Assembly: GCF_024300625.1 (NCBI RefSeq)
Contig: NZ_CP101322.1
Span: forward strand, 3,361,992-3,425,991
Source: Halovivax gelatinilyticus
GTDB taxonomy: Archaea > Halobacteriota > Halobacteria > Halobacteriales > Natrialbaceae
Length of the DNA: 64,000 nt
Direction of reading: 5' to 3'
A program made the position numbers and the translations under genes. The notes under the pieces are model-generated. The model ran no database searches. It was not told where the DNA came from and saw only the letters and a program-made list of their open reading frames with translations. Positions 46,916 through 54,580 of this stretch are shown in pieces (the first letter of the stretch is position 1; each line of letters begins with the position of its first letter).

Positions 46916-47006
46916 CGAGGCAAGTGGCACCGTTCTGTTCGACGGACGGTTCGTGATCGCTGACCGAAGTCGGGAGATGTATACTCTCGGCTGCGAACGT
47001 TCGAGT

Positions 47007-48014
47007 ATGCAGCTCGGGACCGGCCTCTTCACCGCACAGCGCAGACCTGACGACGATCGATCGTCGAGTGAGATCTACGACGAAATTCTCGCGCTCACCG
47101 AGACCGTTGAGGACGTCGGCCTCGACAGCGCGTGGGTTTCAGAACACCACTTCGCAGAAGACGAGTACCTCTCCGGAACCCTGCCGGCACTCGCCGCGAT
47201 GGCAGCCGTGACCGACGAGATCGAGATCGGCTCGTGCGTCGCGCTCGGGCCGCTCTACGATCCGATTCACCTCGCAGAAGACGCGGCCACCGTCGACTTG
47301 CTCTCGGCCGGCCGGACGACGCTCGGTCTGGCGATCGGCTCGAACCCGACCGAGTTCGACGTCTTCGGCGTCCCGCGCGAGGAGCGAGCCGAGCGGCTCG
47401 CAGATCTCGTCTCGTTTCTCGACGCCGCCTGGAGCGACGGCGACCTCGCGTATGACTCGAGGTTTCACGATGTCCCGACGGACGTCTCGATCACCCCGAA
47501 GCCCGCGAACGGGTCGATGCCGGTAATGCTCGGCGGCGGGGCCAAACCCGCCGTCCGACGCGCCGCTCGAACGGCTCAGGGCTGGTGTGCGCCGTCGTCG
47601 CTCTCGATCGACGGCGTGAAAAAGCGCGTCGAAGACATTCGAGCCGTCCGGGAGCGAGAAGAGATAGACGGCGACTTTACGATCTACGTCCTCCAGCACG
47701 GCTGGGTGGGCGACTCGCGCGAAGACGCCTGGGAGCGAATGCGAGACGGCTACCTCTTCATCCAGCGTCGCTACGCAGAGATATTCTCGGGCGAACCCGT
47801 CGACGAGCTGTCGGCCGAACGCAAAGCGGAACTGAAAGAACAGGCTATCTTCGGGACGCCAGAGCAGGTAACCGAGGAGTTACAGGCCTACCGCGACGCG
47901 CTCGGTGACGATATCCACTTCATTTTCAGAACCTACCATCCCGGGACGCCGACTGAAGAGATGACCGACTGCGTCACCCGCCTCGGCGAGGAAGTCGCGC
48001 CGAACCTCCGATAG
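47007..48014 (+). CDS. LLM-class (bacterial luciferase-like) flavin or F420-dependent oxidoreductase
   Basis: 335 residues, TIM barrel. MQLGTGLFTAQRRPDD, WVSEHHFAEDEY, ALGPLYDPIHLAEDAATVDLLSAGR and VMLGGGAKPAVRRAARTAQGW are typical of the LLM family. Luciferase-type members use FMN, others F420; the window has cofD so F420 is available, but the choice is not shown. The ATG at 47007 is the family start; the open frame begins at 46953. It sits directly after the M24 gene and probably works in the same pathway. Confidence 0.9.
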   Translation: MQLGTGLFTAQRRPDDDRSSSEIYDEILALTETVEDVGLDSAWVSEHHFAEDEYLSGTLPALAAMAAVTDEIEIGSCVALGPLYDPIHLAEDAATVDLLSAGRTTLGLAIGSNPTEFDVFGVPREERAERLADLVSFLDAAWSDGDLAYDSRFHDVPTDVSITPKPANGSMPVMLGGGAKPAVRRAARTAQGWCAPSSLSIDGVKKRVEDIRAVREREEIDGDFTIYVLQHGWVGDSREDAWERMRDGYLFIQRRYAEIFSGEPVDELSAERKAELKEQAIFGTPEQVTEELQAYRDALGDDIHFIFRTYHPGTPTEEMTDCVTRLGEEVAPNLR

Positions 48015-48052
48015 AAACCGATAGGTCGATTGCACGACGATCACGACGTCCG

Positions 48053-48526
48053 ATGGAATACCGACGACTCGACGCGGACGATATCGACGCGTTAGTTGAC
48101 GAGCTTTGGCTGACGTTCTCCATGGAGATGGCCGAACTGGATTCGTACAACGAACTCGGAGACGACGTTCGCGACCACGCGATCGAGTATCGGCAGGCGA
48201 ACCTCGACGATCCCGACACAGCGACGTTCGTCGCTGAACGGGACGACGACCTAATCGGGTATACGGTTGTCACGTACAGCGAATCTCCGCCGGTGTTCGC
48301 GCGCGGTCCGTCGGCGAACATCGAGGAGGTATACGTTTCGCCTACACATCGCGGTGAGGGCATCGCGAACGCGCTGATGGATCGAGCCGAGTCCTGGGCC
48401 CAAGCGCGCGAGTGTTCGTACGTCCAGCTATCGGTCAACGAACGGAACGAGACCGCCCGAGCCGTTTACCGATCTCGCGGTTACGGCGTGCGTCGATTCA
48501 AAATGGACAAGCGCCTCGATTCGTAA
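48053..48526 (+). CDS. GNAT family N-acetyltransferase
   Basis: 157 residues. The acetyl-CoA loop is visible as VYVSPTHRGEGIANALMDRAESWA near residues 93-115, followed by VQLSVNERNETARAVYRSRGY, a usual final-strand pattern. An acidic N-terminal segment may bind the acceptor. Substrate unknown. It is 38 nt past the LLM gene. Confidence 0.88.
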   Translation: MEYRRLDADDIDALVDELWLTFSMEMAELDSYNELGDDVRDHAIEYRQANLDDPDTATFVAERDDDLIGYTVVTYSESPPVFARGPSANIEEVYVSPTHRGEGIANALMDRAESWAQARECSYVQLSVNERNETARAVYRSRGYGVRRFKMDKRLDS

Positions 48527-48547
48527 TCACCTTGCGCGACGATGGCG

Positions 48548-50896
48548 TCACGTCGAGTCCATCAGAATCGATTCGAGCACTTTTCGCTCGGCCGTCCGCA
48601 GGTGTTGATGAAACGTCGGCGCGGCGATTCCGAGTGAATCGGCGACTGACTCGCCGGAGATCGGACGAGGCCACTCGAAGAAGCCGGCGTGAAACGCCGT
48701 TTCGAGCGCGTCGCGTTGTTTGTCCGTCAGCGTTTCGGAGAGATAGCTGTCGAGCTGACACGACGTCGGCCGCGCTCTGGTTCGCTGTTTACGAGTACAG
48801 AGTTCGAGTGACGGATACGTTTCTCGCAGCGTTTCGACGAACGTCCTCACGTCGACGTGGGGTGAAATCTGGACGGTCAACCGTAACTCGCCGTTTGTCA
48901 GTTCGGCGCGTTCGACGGAGCCCCCGTGAGACGCAACGAGGGAGAACACCGTTGGTTCCGAGAGCGACCCTTCGAACCGGGTCGTTTCGCCCGTCGACAA
49001 CACGGACACGTCGTTCCAATTAGACAGTCTGGATGGAAGCGCTTCGAGGGCTTCGATATCGTCCGCGTCGGTCCGACCGTAGACGACGTGTTCGTCCTCG
49101 GTGACGGTGACGACGTGATCGAGTTCGATCGCATCCTCTACTCCCGACGAATCGATGCAGTTGCCCCACATATCAGGTATTCTAAAATCGATTTCGACGA
49201 CTTCGTCGCTCAGTAACGCCCGCTTTCGCTCCGTCGCGGCGATCGCGTGGCCGATGATTTCACCGATCTGAGCGATAGCCGGACGTTCGTCATCGGTGAA
49301 CGCCTCCGATCGATCCGCGTACACGGTGAGAACACCGTACGTGGTATCTTCGAAATGAATCGGTATCGCCGCGGCGGACTCGATTGAGCTGGATTCGTCG
49401 CGATCGAACCACGGTTCCGATAACTCGGACCCACGGACGTCCTGTGTGACCTGAATCGTGCCCCGTCGGATGGCGAGGTCCGTCGGGCCGGCACCGCGGT
49501 CGGTGCAAAGGGCAATCGCGCTAGATACCGAATCGATGAGACCGTCGGCGTCGGCGCCCGTTCTCAGTTCGATCGAACGGGATTCGACGTCCAACCCGCC
49601 GATCCAGGCGCAGGTGTACGAATCGAGTTCCGCGAGCCGTTCGACGACCGTTTCTTCGATCTCCTCACGCGTCGACTGTGCGAGAATAGCGTCGGTCACG
49701 TTGCGGATTACTTCGTTCAGGTTGTTCAACGCGAGAAGTTGCGCACGTTGCCGGAGTAACGAGCGTTCGTCTGCGTGGCGGTTGATTGCGGAGGCGAGAA
49801 TGTTCGCAACGGATTTGACGAAGTGGACGTCGTTCGACTCGAGCGATGTCGAGGTCGTATCGCAGACGGTCAATACACCCCAGGGTTCCTCGACGGGACC
49901 GACCACGACGCTAATCGCGCTCTCGACACCGTGTGATCGCAGCAGCTCTGAGGTCGAGAAACGCGATTCGGACGAGAGCGACTCGGCGAGTATCGATCCC
50001 TTCGTCTGTAGTGTATACCCTGCCTGGGACTGTTCACCAGCGCCACTGACCGATGCGTTGCCGACGAGACCGTCGTCCCAGCCGACGCCCGAACGCATGG
50101 TGAGGCGGTCTCCACTTTCGTCTAGTTCGAGCAGTGCACAGCACTCGAAATCGATCGTTTCCGCCGCCACACGCGCCGCTCGAGTCATCAATTCGTCAAG
50201 ATCACGATGATCGAGTGCTCGTTGGCCGAGTTCCGTGATCACCTCCTGTTGGCGCACACGCGTTTCGAGTTTTCGCTCGCGGGCGACTCGATCTCGAACG
50301 TCTCGAACGACGCCTACCTTGACAAGCGACTGCGCGTCGGTCGATCCCGCACTCGAGGTGTCCATCTGCATCGACGTGAATCGACTTTCCGCGCGCAACC
50401 GCGTCCCATCCGCTCGAAGGATGTCCGCCTCGATCGACGCGCTGTCGCCACTCTCGCTGCGAGCCAGTTCGTCGAGCCGCTCTGCGGACTCTCGCGAGAC
50501 GTCATCTCCGACGACGAGCGAGCAGTGAGAGCCCAGTAGCGTCTCTCGATCGTAGCCGGTCATTTCGACGTAGGCGTCGTTCATCTTCGTGAACCGATAC
50601 TCATCGTTGAGGACGTAGATCCCATCGTCGATCGTCGAAAGGATCGTCTCGTAGAGGGCGAGATCCGACGATCGATCCCCGCTCTGTTCATCCGTCGACA
50701 CCCACCACACGCGAGCGCTGGCACCGACCTTCTTCGTTTCGACGTAGCCGAGGTCGGCCAACTGATCCAGCCGTTCGTACGTCGCTCGTCGGCCGAGTGC
50801 GAGGTGGTCGGCTACCTCGGTCGTGCTCATCGGCTCGCCGACTCGGACGAGGACATCGATCGTCTCGTGGAGGGAACTGGTCAATAAATTCTGCAT
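48548..50896 (-). CDS. bacterio-opsin activator (Bat)-type sensor-regulator with N-terminal wHTH, PAS, two GAF and C-terminal HTH-10
   Basis: About 782 residues. Domain order: an N-terminal winged HTH (about 1-65; EVADHLALGRRATYERLDQL), a PAS domain (about 80-205; YVLNDEYRFTKMNDAYVEMTGY), a first GAF (about 230-385), a second GAF (about 405-560), the Bat-associated domain (about 570-700) and a C-terminal HTH-10 (about 720-780; LTDKQRDALETAF then GESVADSLGIAAPTFHQHL). It has no kinase domain. It is on the same strand as the paa genes, 224 nt downstream of the thioesterase gene, and may regulate them. The start is either 50911 or 50896. Confidence 0.88.
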   Translation of the reverse strand: MQNLLTSSLHETIDVLVRVGEPMSTTEVADHLALGRRATYERLDQLADLGYVETKKVGASARVWWVSTDEQSGDRSSDLALYETILSTIDDGIYVLNDEYRFTKMNDAYVEMTGYDRETLLGSHCSLVVGDDVSRESAERLDELARSESGDSASIEADILRADGTRLRAESRFTSMQMDTSSAGSTDAQSLVKVGVVRDVRDRVARERKLETRVRQQEVITELGQRALDHRDLDELMTRAARVAAETIDFECCALLELDESGDRLTMRSGVGWDDGLVGNASVSGAGEQSQAGYTLQTKGSILAESLSSESRFSTSELLRSHGVESAISVVVGPVEEPWGVLTVCDTTSTSLESNDVHFVKSVANILASAINRHADERSLLRQRAQLLALNNLNEVIRNVTDAILAQSTREEIEETVVERLAELDSYTCAWIGGLDVESRSIELRTGADADGLIDSVSSAIALCTDRGAGPTDLAIRRGTIQVTQDVRGSELSEPWFDRDESSSIESAAAIPIHFEDTTYGVLTVYADRSEAFTDDERPAIAQIGEIIGHAIAATERKRALLSDEVVEIDFRIPDMWGNCIDSSGVEDAIELDHVVTVTEDEHVVYGRTDADDIEALEALPSRLSNWNDVSVLSTGETTRFEGSLSEPTVFSLVASHGGSVERAELTNGELRLTVQISPHVDVRTFVETLRETYPSLELCTRKQRTRARPTSCQLDSYLSETLTDKQRDALETAFHAGFFEWPRPISGESVADSLGIAAPTFHQHLRTAERKVLESILMDST

Positions 50897-51120
50897 TATT
50901 AGATAATCCAATTATCCGATCAAATATTAACCCACCGCCGACACTGCCAATAGCTGGACGATCCAGTTTTATTCGTTCGATCGTATCCTGCGTTCGCCGG
51001 ATACCTGACGAATCGGCCAGTGTAGCTGACCGGCCTCGGCCGACTCTGTGCGAGCGGTCTATCCCAGGTACGTGGGTTGCCAGTACTCGCGATTACGGTT
51101 TTACGCGGGAGATTTCACGT

Positions 51121-51507
51121 TCACCCGGTCTTGTACACACCGCGTGCGTCGGCGATCAGCGTCTCGTCGTCAGCCGCGAACACGTCCACGTTGACGACGC
51201 CGACGTCACCGCCCACGCGAACCACGTCGGCAACCGCGTAGAGGTCGCCGGTTCCAGCACTCAGGTAGTCGATGCGCATGTCGATCGTCGGAACGGGTTG
51301 ATCGACTTCCGAGACGAGCGCCGCGCCGCCGACGGTATCTGCGAGCGTGAACGTGACGCCACCGTGTGCCATCAGTCGCTCTTCGTTCCAGGACAGTTCT
51401 TCGGTCATCTCGAGGCGACCTTCAGCGTGGCCGTCGGCACACTCCGTCACTTCGATTCCCAACAACGAGGCGAATGGCATCCCCTCGAAAAACGCTTCTA
51501 CGTCCAT
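51121..51507 (-). CDS. paaI: PaaI-like hotdog-fold thioesterase
   Basis: 128 residues. The hotdog family pattern is seen in FASLLGIEVTECADG, the catalytic segment LMAHGGVTFTLADTVGGAAL (HGG then Asp) and DYLSAGTGDLYAVADV. PaaI relieves trapped phenylacetyl-CoA or related thioesters. It closes the paa gene set on the minus strand. The start at 51507 is taken over 51561 because the family core begins at MDVEAFFEGMPF. Confidence 0.88.
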   Translation of the reverse strand: MDVEAFFEGMPFASLLGIEVTECADGHAEGRLEMTEELSWNEERLMAHGGVTFTLADTVGGAALVSEVDQPVPTIDMRIDYLSAGTGDLYAVADVVRVGGDVGVVNVDVFAADDETLIADARGVYKTG

Positions 51508-51655
51508 GTCTGGTGAATAACGAGCGGTAATCTTAAAACCATCCACCTCGGCGAACGTCACCGTGCCAGAGGCGTCTACCGCATCCGTCTATCGGTCGGC
51601 CGCACAACGGACACGAACTGGATGTGACGTCCGGTATTCGTGTCGCAGTTCGACG

Positions 51656-51823
51656 TTATTCGAACTTTTCGAAGGGCTGTTGACACTCGTTGCAAAAGTG
51701 CATCGACCGACACAGCGACGGTCCTTTCGGGTGCTCGCGCTCCGTGTTCGTCGAACCGCAGTACGGGCACGTCGCACCGACCGTGTCCCCGCTCGTCGTC
51801 GTGCTCGGATCGTTGCCAGACAT
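51656..51823 (-). CDS. stand-alone zinc-ribbon part of PaaD
   Basis: 55 residues beginning MSGNDPSTTTSG. A zinc ribbon CPYCGSTNTEREHPKGPSLC, then FCNECQQPFEKF, matches the C-terminal zinc-ribbon of bacterial PaaD/PaaJ. Here it is encoded by a separate gene that starts 2 nt after the DUF59 part. The split fits what is found in haloarchaea. It should help assemble the iron centre of the epoxidase with the DUF59 protein. Confidence 0.85.
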   Translation of the reverse strand: MSGNDPSTTTSGDTVGATCPYCGSTNTEREHPKGPSLCRSMHFCNECQQPFEKFE

Positions 51824-51825
51824 GA

Positions 51826-52242
51826 TCACACGCTCAACCCGAAGTCTCGCAGGTCCTCCTTGCCCGGTTCGGTCACCATTTCGACCGACCACTCGGGACT
51901 CCAGACCAGGCGGAGGTCCACCGAGTCCACACCCTCGACCGCACCGACGGCCGACCGAACGTCGTTCTGGAGCATATCCCGTGCCGGACAGCCGCTATAC
52001 GTCAGCGTCATGTCGACGGCAACCTCGCCGTCGTCGACGGAGACGCCGTAAATGAGCCCGAGATCGACGATACTAACCGGCATCTCGGGGTCTTCGACGC
52101 TGTACAGGGCGTCCCAGACATCGGCTTCGAGACCGGTCGCGTCCGCTCCGGTCGCGGGGAGATCGTCGATCGCCGTTCCCTCGCGGTACTCCGTGTACGC
52201 ACAGGGGCTCGGGTCTGAATCGGTGGGTTCGTCAGGTGTCAT
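51826..52242 (-). CDS. paaD: DUF59 (MIP18-like) part of PaaD
   Basis: 138 residues. The MIP18/DUF59 domain is clear: ALYSVEDPEMPVSIVDLGLIYGV and VDMTLTYSGCPARDM, with the conserved Cys in SGCPA. In bacteria PaaD joins this domain to a zinc ribbon in one chain. Here the ribbon is the next gene. Predicted maturation factor for the PaaABC epoxidase. 29 nt after paaC. Confidence 0.9.
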   Translation of the reverse strand: MTPDEPTDSDPSPCAYTEYREGTAIDDLPATGADATGLEADVWDALYSVEDPEMPVSIVDLGLIYGVSVDDGEVAVDMTLTYSGCPARDMLQNDVRSAVGAVEGVDSVDLRLVWSPEWSVEMVTEPGKEDLRDFGLSV

Positions 52243-52271
52243 TTGGTTCGATCAATGTGGTGTTTCGTCGC

Positions 52272-53180
52272 TCAGAACTCGGGTTTGTCCATAATCACGG
52301 TCGCCTCCTCACGACCGAGTTCGCGGTAGGTATGGGTGAAGTCGTCGTAGAGGTCGTCCCAGTCGCCGGTGTGTTCTCCGCTTCGTCCCGTCGCGTCCGG
52401 GAGCAACTCGTCGGTGATCTCGCCGTCGGCCGGAACTGGCGTTCGCAGACCGTGCGATTCGAGCGTGGGTACGACGCGGTCGAGCCACCGCTCGGCGATG
52501 GTCGAAAGCGACTCCGCACGGTATCCTTCCTCGACGATCGTCTCTTCGACCGTCGCGGCGTCGGGGAGATCGTCCTCGGTGGCGAACGGTTCTCCGTCGT
52601 CTCCGTCCGCGCCGAACGGAACGGGTTCGGTCGGGACGAAAAGCGCCAGCGCGTGCGGAAAGAGTCGATCAACAGCCGACTGGAGCGCCTCGGTCCCGTC
52701 GCCATCGTCGGCGAGTCGTTCGAGCCAATTTTCGGCGTGTTCGACGTGGTAGCGCTCCTCGCGTTGAATCTTGCCGATTCGGTCCGTGATCCCCGGGTAG
52801 CTCGAGGCCTCCAGCGACGCGAGTCGAAGGTGCTCTGCGACGTCGAAGAGGTACGAACGGACGATCGCGTCCGCCCAGTCTCCCTGGTCGAAGGCCAGTT
52901 CGGTGAGCGTCGCGTGCCGGAAGGTCGCCGGGTCTCGCTCCCAGAGCAGATCGGTTTCGTCGTAGCCGAGGTCGATCAGCAGGTCGTACCAGAGGCGGGC
53001 GTGGCCGAGTTCGTCCTGTGCGATATTCGCGAGTGCGAGGTCGGATTCTAACGACGGGGCGTAGACCTGCCACTCGATGTACCGTTCGGCGAGGACGAAC
53101 TCGTCGTCTGCGATCGCTCGCAACTCGGTTTCGAGGGCGAGGCGTTGATCCGGCGTGAGATCGGTCCGAGCGCTCGACAT
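52272..53180 (-). CDS. paaC: phenylacetyl-CoA epoxidase subunit PaaC
   Basis: 302 residues, ferritin-like four-helix bundle. Carboxylate/His motifs QDELGHARLWYDLL near residue 55 and EERYHVEHAENWLERL near residue 130 are present. PaaC is the structural partner of PaaA. It starts with a one-base overlap with the paaB stop (TGATG). The size is somewhat above the usual 250 and includes an acidic C-terminal extension. Confidence 0.92.
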   Translation of the reverse strand: MSSARTDLTPDQRLALETELRAIADDEFVLAERYIEWQVYAPSLESDLALANIAQDELGHARLWYDLLIDLGYDETDLLWERDPATFRHATLTELAFDQGDWADAIVRSYLFDVAEHLRLASLEASSYPGITDRIGKIQREERYHVEHAENWLERLADDGDGTEALQSAVDRLFPHALALFVPTEPVPFGADGDDGEPFATEDDLPDAATVEETIVEEGYRAESLSTIAERWLDRVVPTLESHGLRTPVPADGEITDELLPDATGRSGEHTGDWDDLYDDFTHTYRELGREEATVIMDKPEF

Positions 53181-53497
53181 CAGTCGTCACCTCGCTGTCG
53201 TTCGGCTTGGGCCTGTTCGCGCTCGGAGTCGATGACCTCCTTTGCGTGTTCGGTACTCTGCGTGTACGCCGTAGCCCACCGGTAGGATTTGTCCGTCGTC
53301 CCGCCGAACTCGACTTCGTCGGCGTCGATCTCGCCGACCTCGTCCTGTGGAACGACCCAGATGCTGTTGGTCGGCTTTCGCCGACCGTGCTGGATCGCTG
53401 CGAATTGCCTCGCCATCTCCCTGTCCGGGGCGTGTACGTTACCGCAGTGGGTGTGATAGTCACCCGGCTTGTCCTGTCGGAACACTTCCCAAATCAT
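53180..53497 (-). CDS. paaB: phenylacetyl-CoA epoxidase subunit PaaB
   Basis: 105 residues. WEVFRQDKPGDYHTHCGNVHAPD near the N-terminus and SIWVVPQDEVGEIDADEVEF match PaaB, a small subunit of the epoxidase complex. 2 nt downstream of paaA; paaC follows directly. Confidence 0.93.
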   Translation of the reverse strand: MIWEVFRQDKPGDYHTHCGNVHAPDREMARQFAAIQHGRRKPTNSIWVVPQDEVGEIDADEVEFGGTTDKSYRWATAYTQSTEHAKEVIDSEREQAQAERQRGDD

Positions 53498-53499
53498 GG

Positions 53500-54441
53500 T
53501 CAGTCAGCCGCCGGGGCGGCGTGGCTCCCGGGCAGGTTGCTGTCGTCTTCGATGGTTTCACGCACCCACTCGACCGCCTCCTGGGCGGCCTTGCGCGCGT
53601 TGATCTGGCCGAGACCGGGCTCGTATTCGTTCTTCGCCACCGTGAAGAACTCGTCCCAGTCCAGATCGTCCTCGTTGACTTCGTACGTCCCGTCGTCGAG
53701 CTTCTCGATGCGTGGATACTCTGGAATCTCGAGTCCGTACGCTTTGGCCTTCGGTACGTAGGCGTCGAGGAAGGCGTTTCGAAGTTCGTCGTTCGTCTTC
53801 TGTTTGAGACCGACCTCGGCAGCGAAGTCGTGGTGGGTCGATTTGTCGTCGGTCGGGCCGAAGAACTGGATGATGCGCGGCCACCACTCGTCGAACGCGT
53901 CCTGTAGCATCTGCTGCTCCTTGCGCGACCCGGTCGCCATGCGCGCCATGATGTCCTCGCCGTGTTTGACGTGGAATCCTTCTTCGAAACAAACCTTGTC
54001 CATCGCGTGCGCGTAGGGCTCCCAGCTCGAGGATTTCAGCGTCGCCTGTCGGCGCATCGCCGCGCCGTCGACGAAGAACGCGATCATCGGCACTTCCGCC
54101 CAGGACTTCATCGGATAGTGAAAGCAGTTCAGGAACTTTCCTTCTCCTTCGGCGAGTTCGTCTAGCATCTCTTCGCGCGTCTTGATGCCGAGCGATTCGG
54201 CGGCCCGGTAGAGCAACTGACCGTGACCGATCTCGTCCTGGACCTTCGCCGAGAACGCGAGTTTTCGATCGATCGACGGCGCTTGCCGGATGAACGGCTT
54301 TTCCAGATATGCGCCCATTATCTCGCTGTTGGCGTGAAACTGGATCATGCGGGTCGCCGCTTTCCGGTACTCTTCGGGCATATCGTCGGCGGGCGAAAAC
54401 GCCCGCGGTGCGGCCCGTTCTTTGACGGTTTCGACGTCCAT
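53500..54441 (-). CDS. paaA: phenylacetyl-CoA epoxidase catalytic subunit PaaA
   Basis: 313 residues, ferritin-like di-iron protein that with PaaBC epoxidises the ring of phenylacetyl-CoA. Di-iron ligands are visible in KVQDEIGHGQLLYRAAES near residue 70 and CFEEGFHVKHGEDIMARM near residue 152 (ExxH type). First gene of the paaABCD unit. A TATA-like ctatatag at about 54487-54494 is about 50 nt before the ATG, and a second TATA-like run lies further up. Confidence 0.95.
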   Translation of the reverse strand: MDVETVKERAAPRAFSPADDMPEEYRKAATRMIQFHANSEIMGAYLEKPFIRQAPSIDRKLAFSAKVQDEIGHGQLLYRAAESLGIKTREEMLDELAEGEGKFLNCFHYPMKSWAEVPMIAFFVDGAAMRRQATLKSSSWEPYAHAMDKVCFEEGFHVKHGEDIMARMATGSRKEQQMLQDAFDEWWPRIIQFFGPTDDKSTHHDFAAEVGLKQKTNDELRNAFLDAYVPKAKAYGLEIPEYPRIEKLDDGTYEVNEDDLDWDEFFTVAKNEYEPGLGQINARKAAQEAVEWVRETIEDDSNLPGSHAAPAAD

Positions 54442-54486
54442 GACTGGGTGAAACTAGCGCGTCGAGACCGTAAGAAGTTCCCCCGG

Positions 54487-54506
54487 CTATATAGGGGTTT
54501 TATATG
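54487..54506 (-). promoter_or_regulatory. TATA-like region upstream of paaA
   Basis: Two TATA-like runs lie here (54487-54494 and 54499-54506). They suit a transcript with a leader of about 20-35 nt, in contrast to the leaderless genes elsewhere in the window. Confidence 0.45.
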
Positions 54507-54580
54507 CTATCTGAGCGATCGGCCCCCCGACGTGTCAGTTCCCATACGGACACGCAGAACCGCTCGGTTACTCGAACCGC

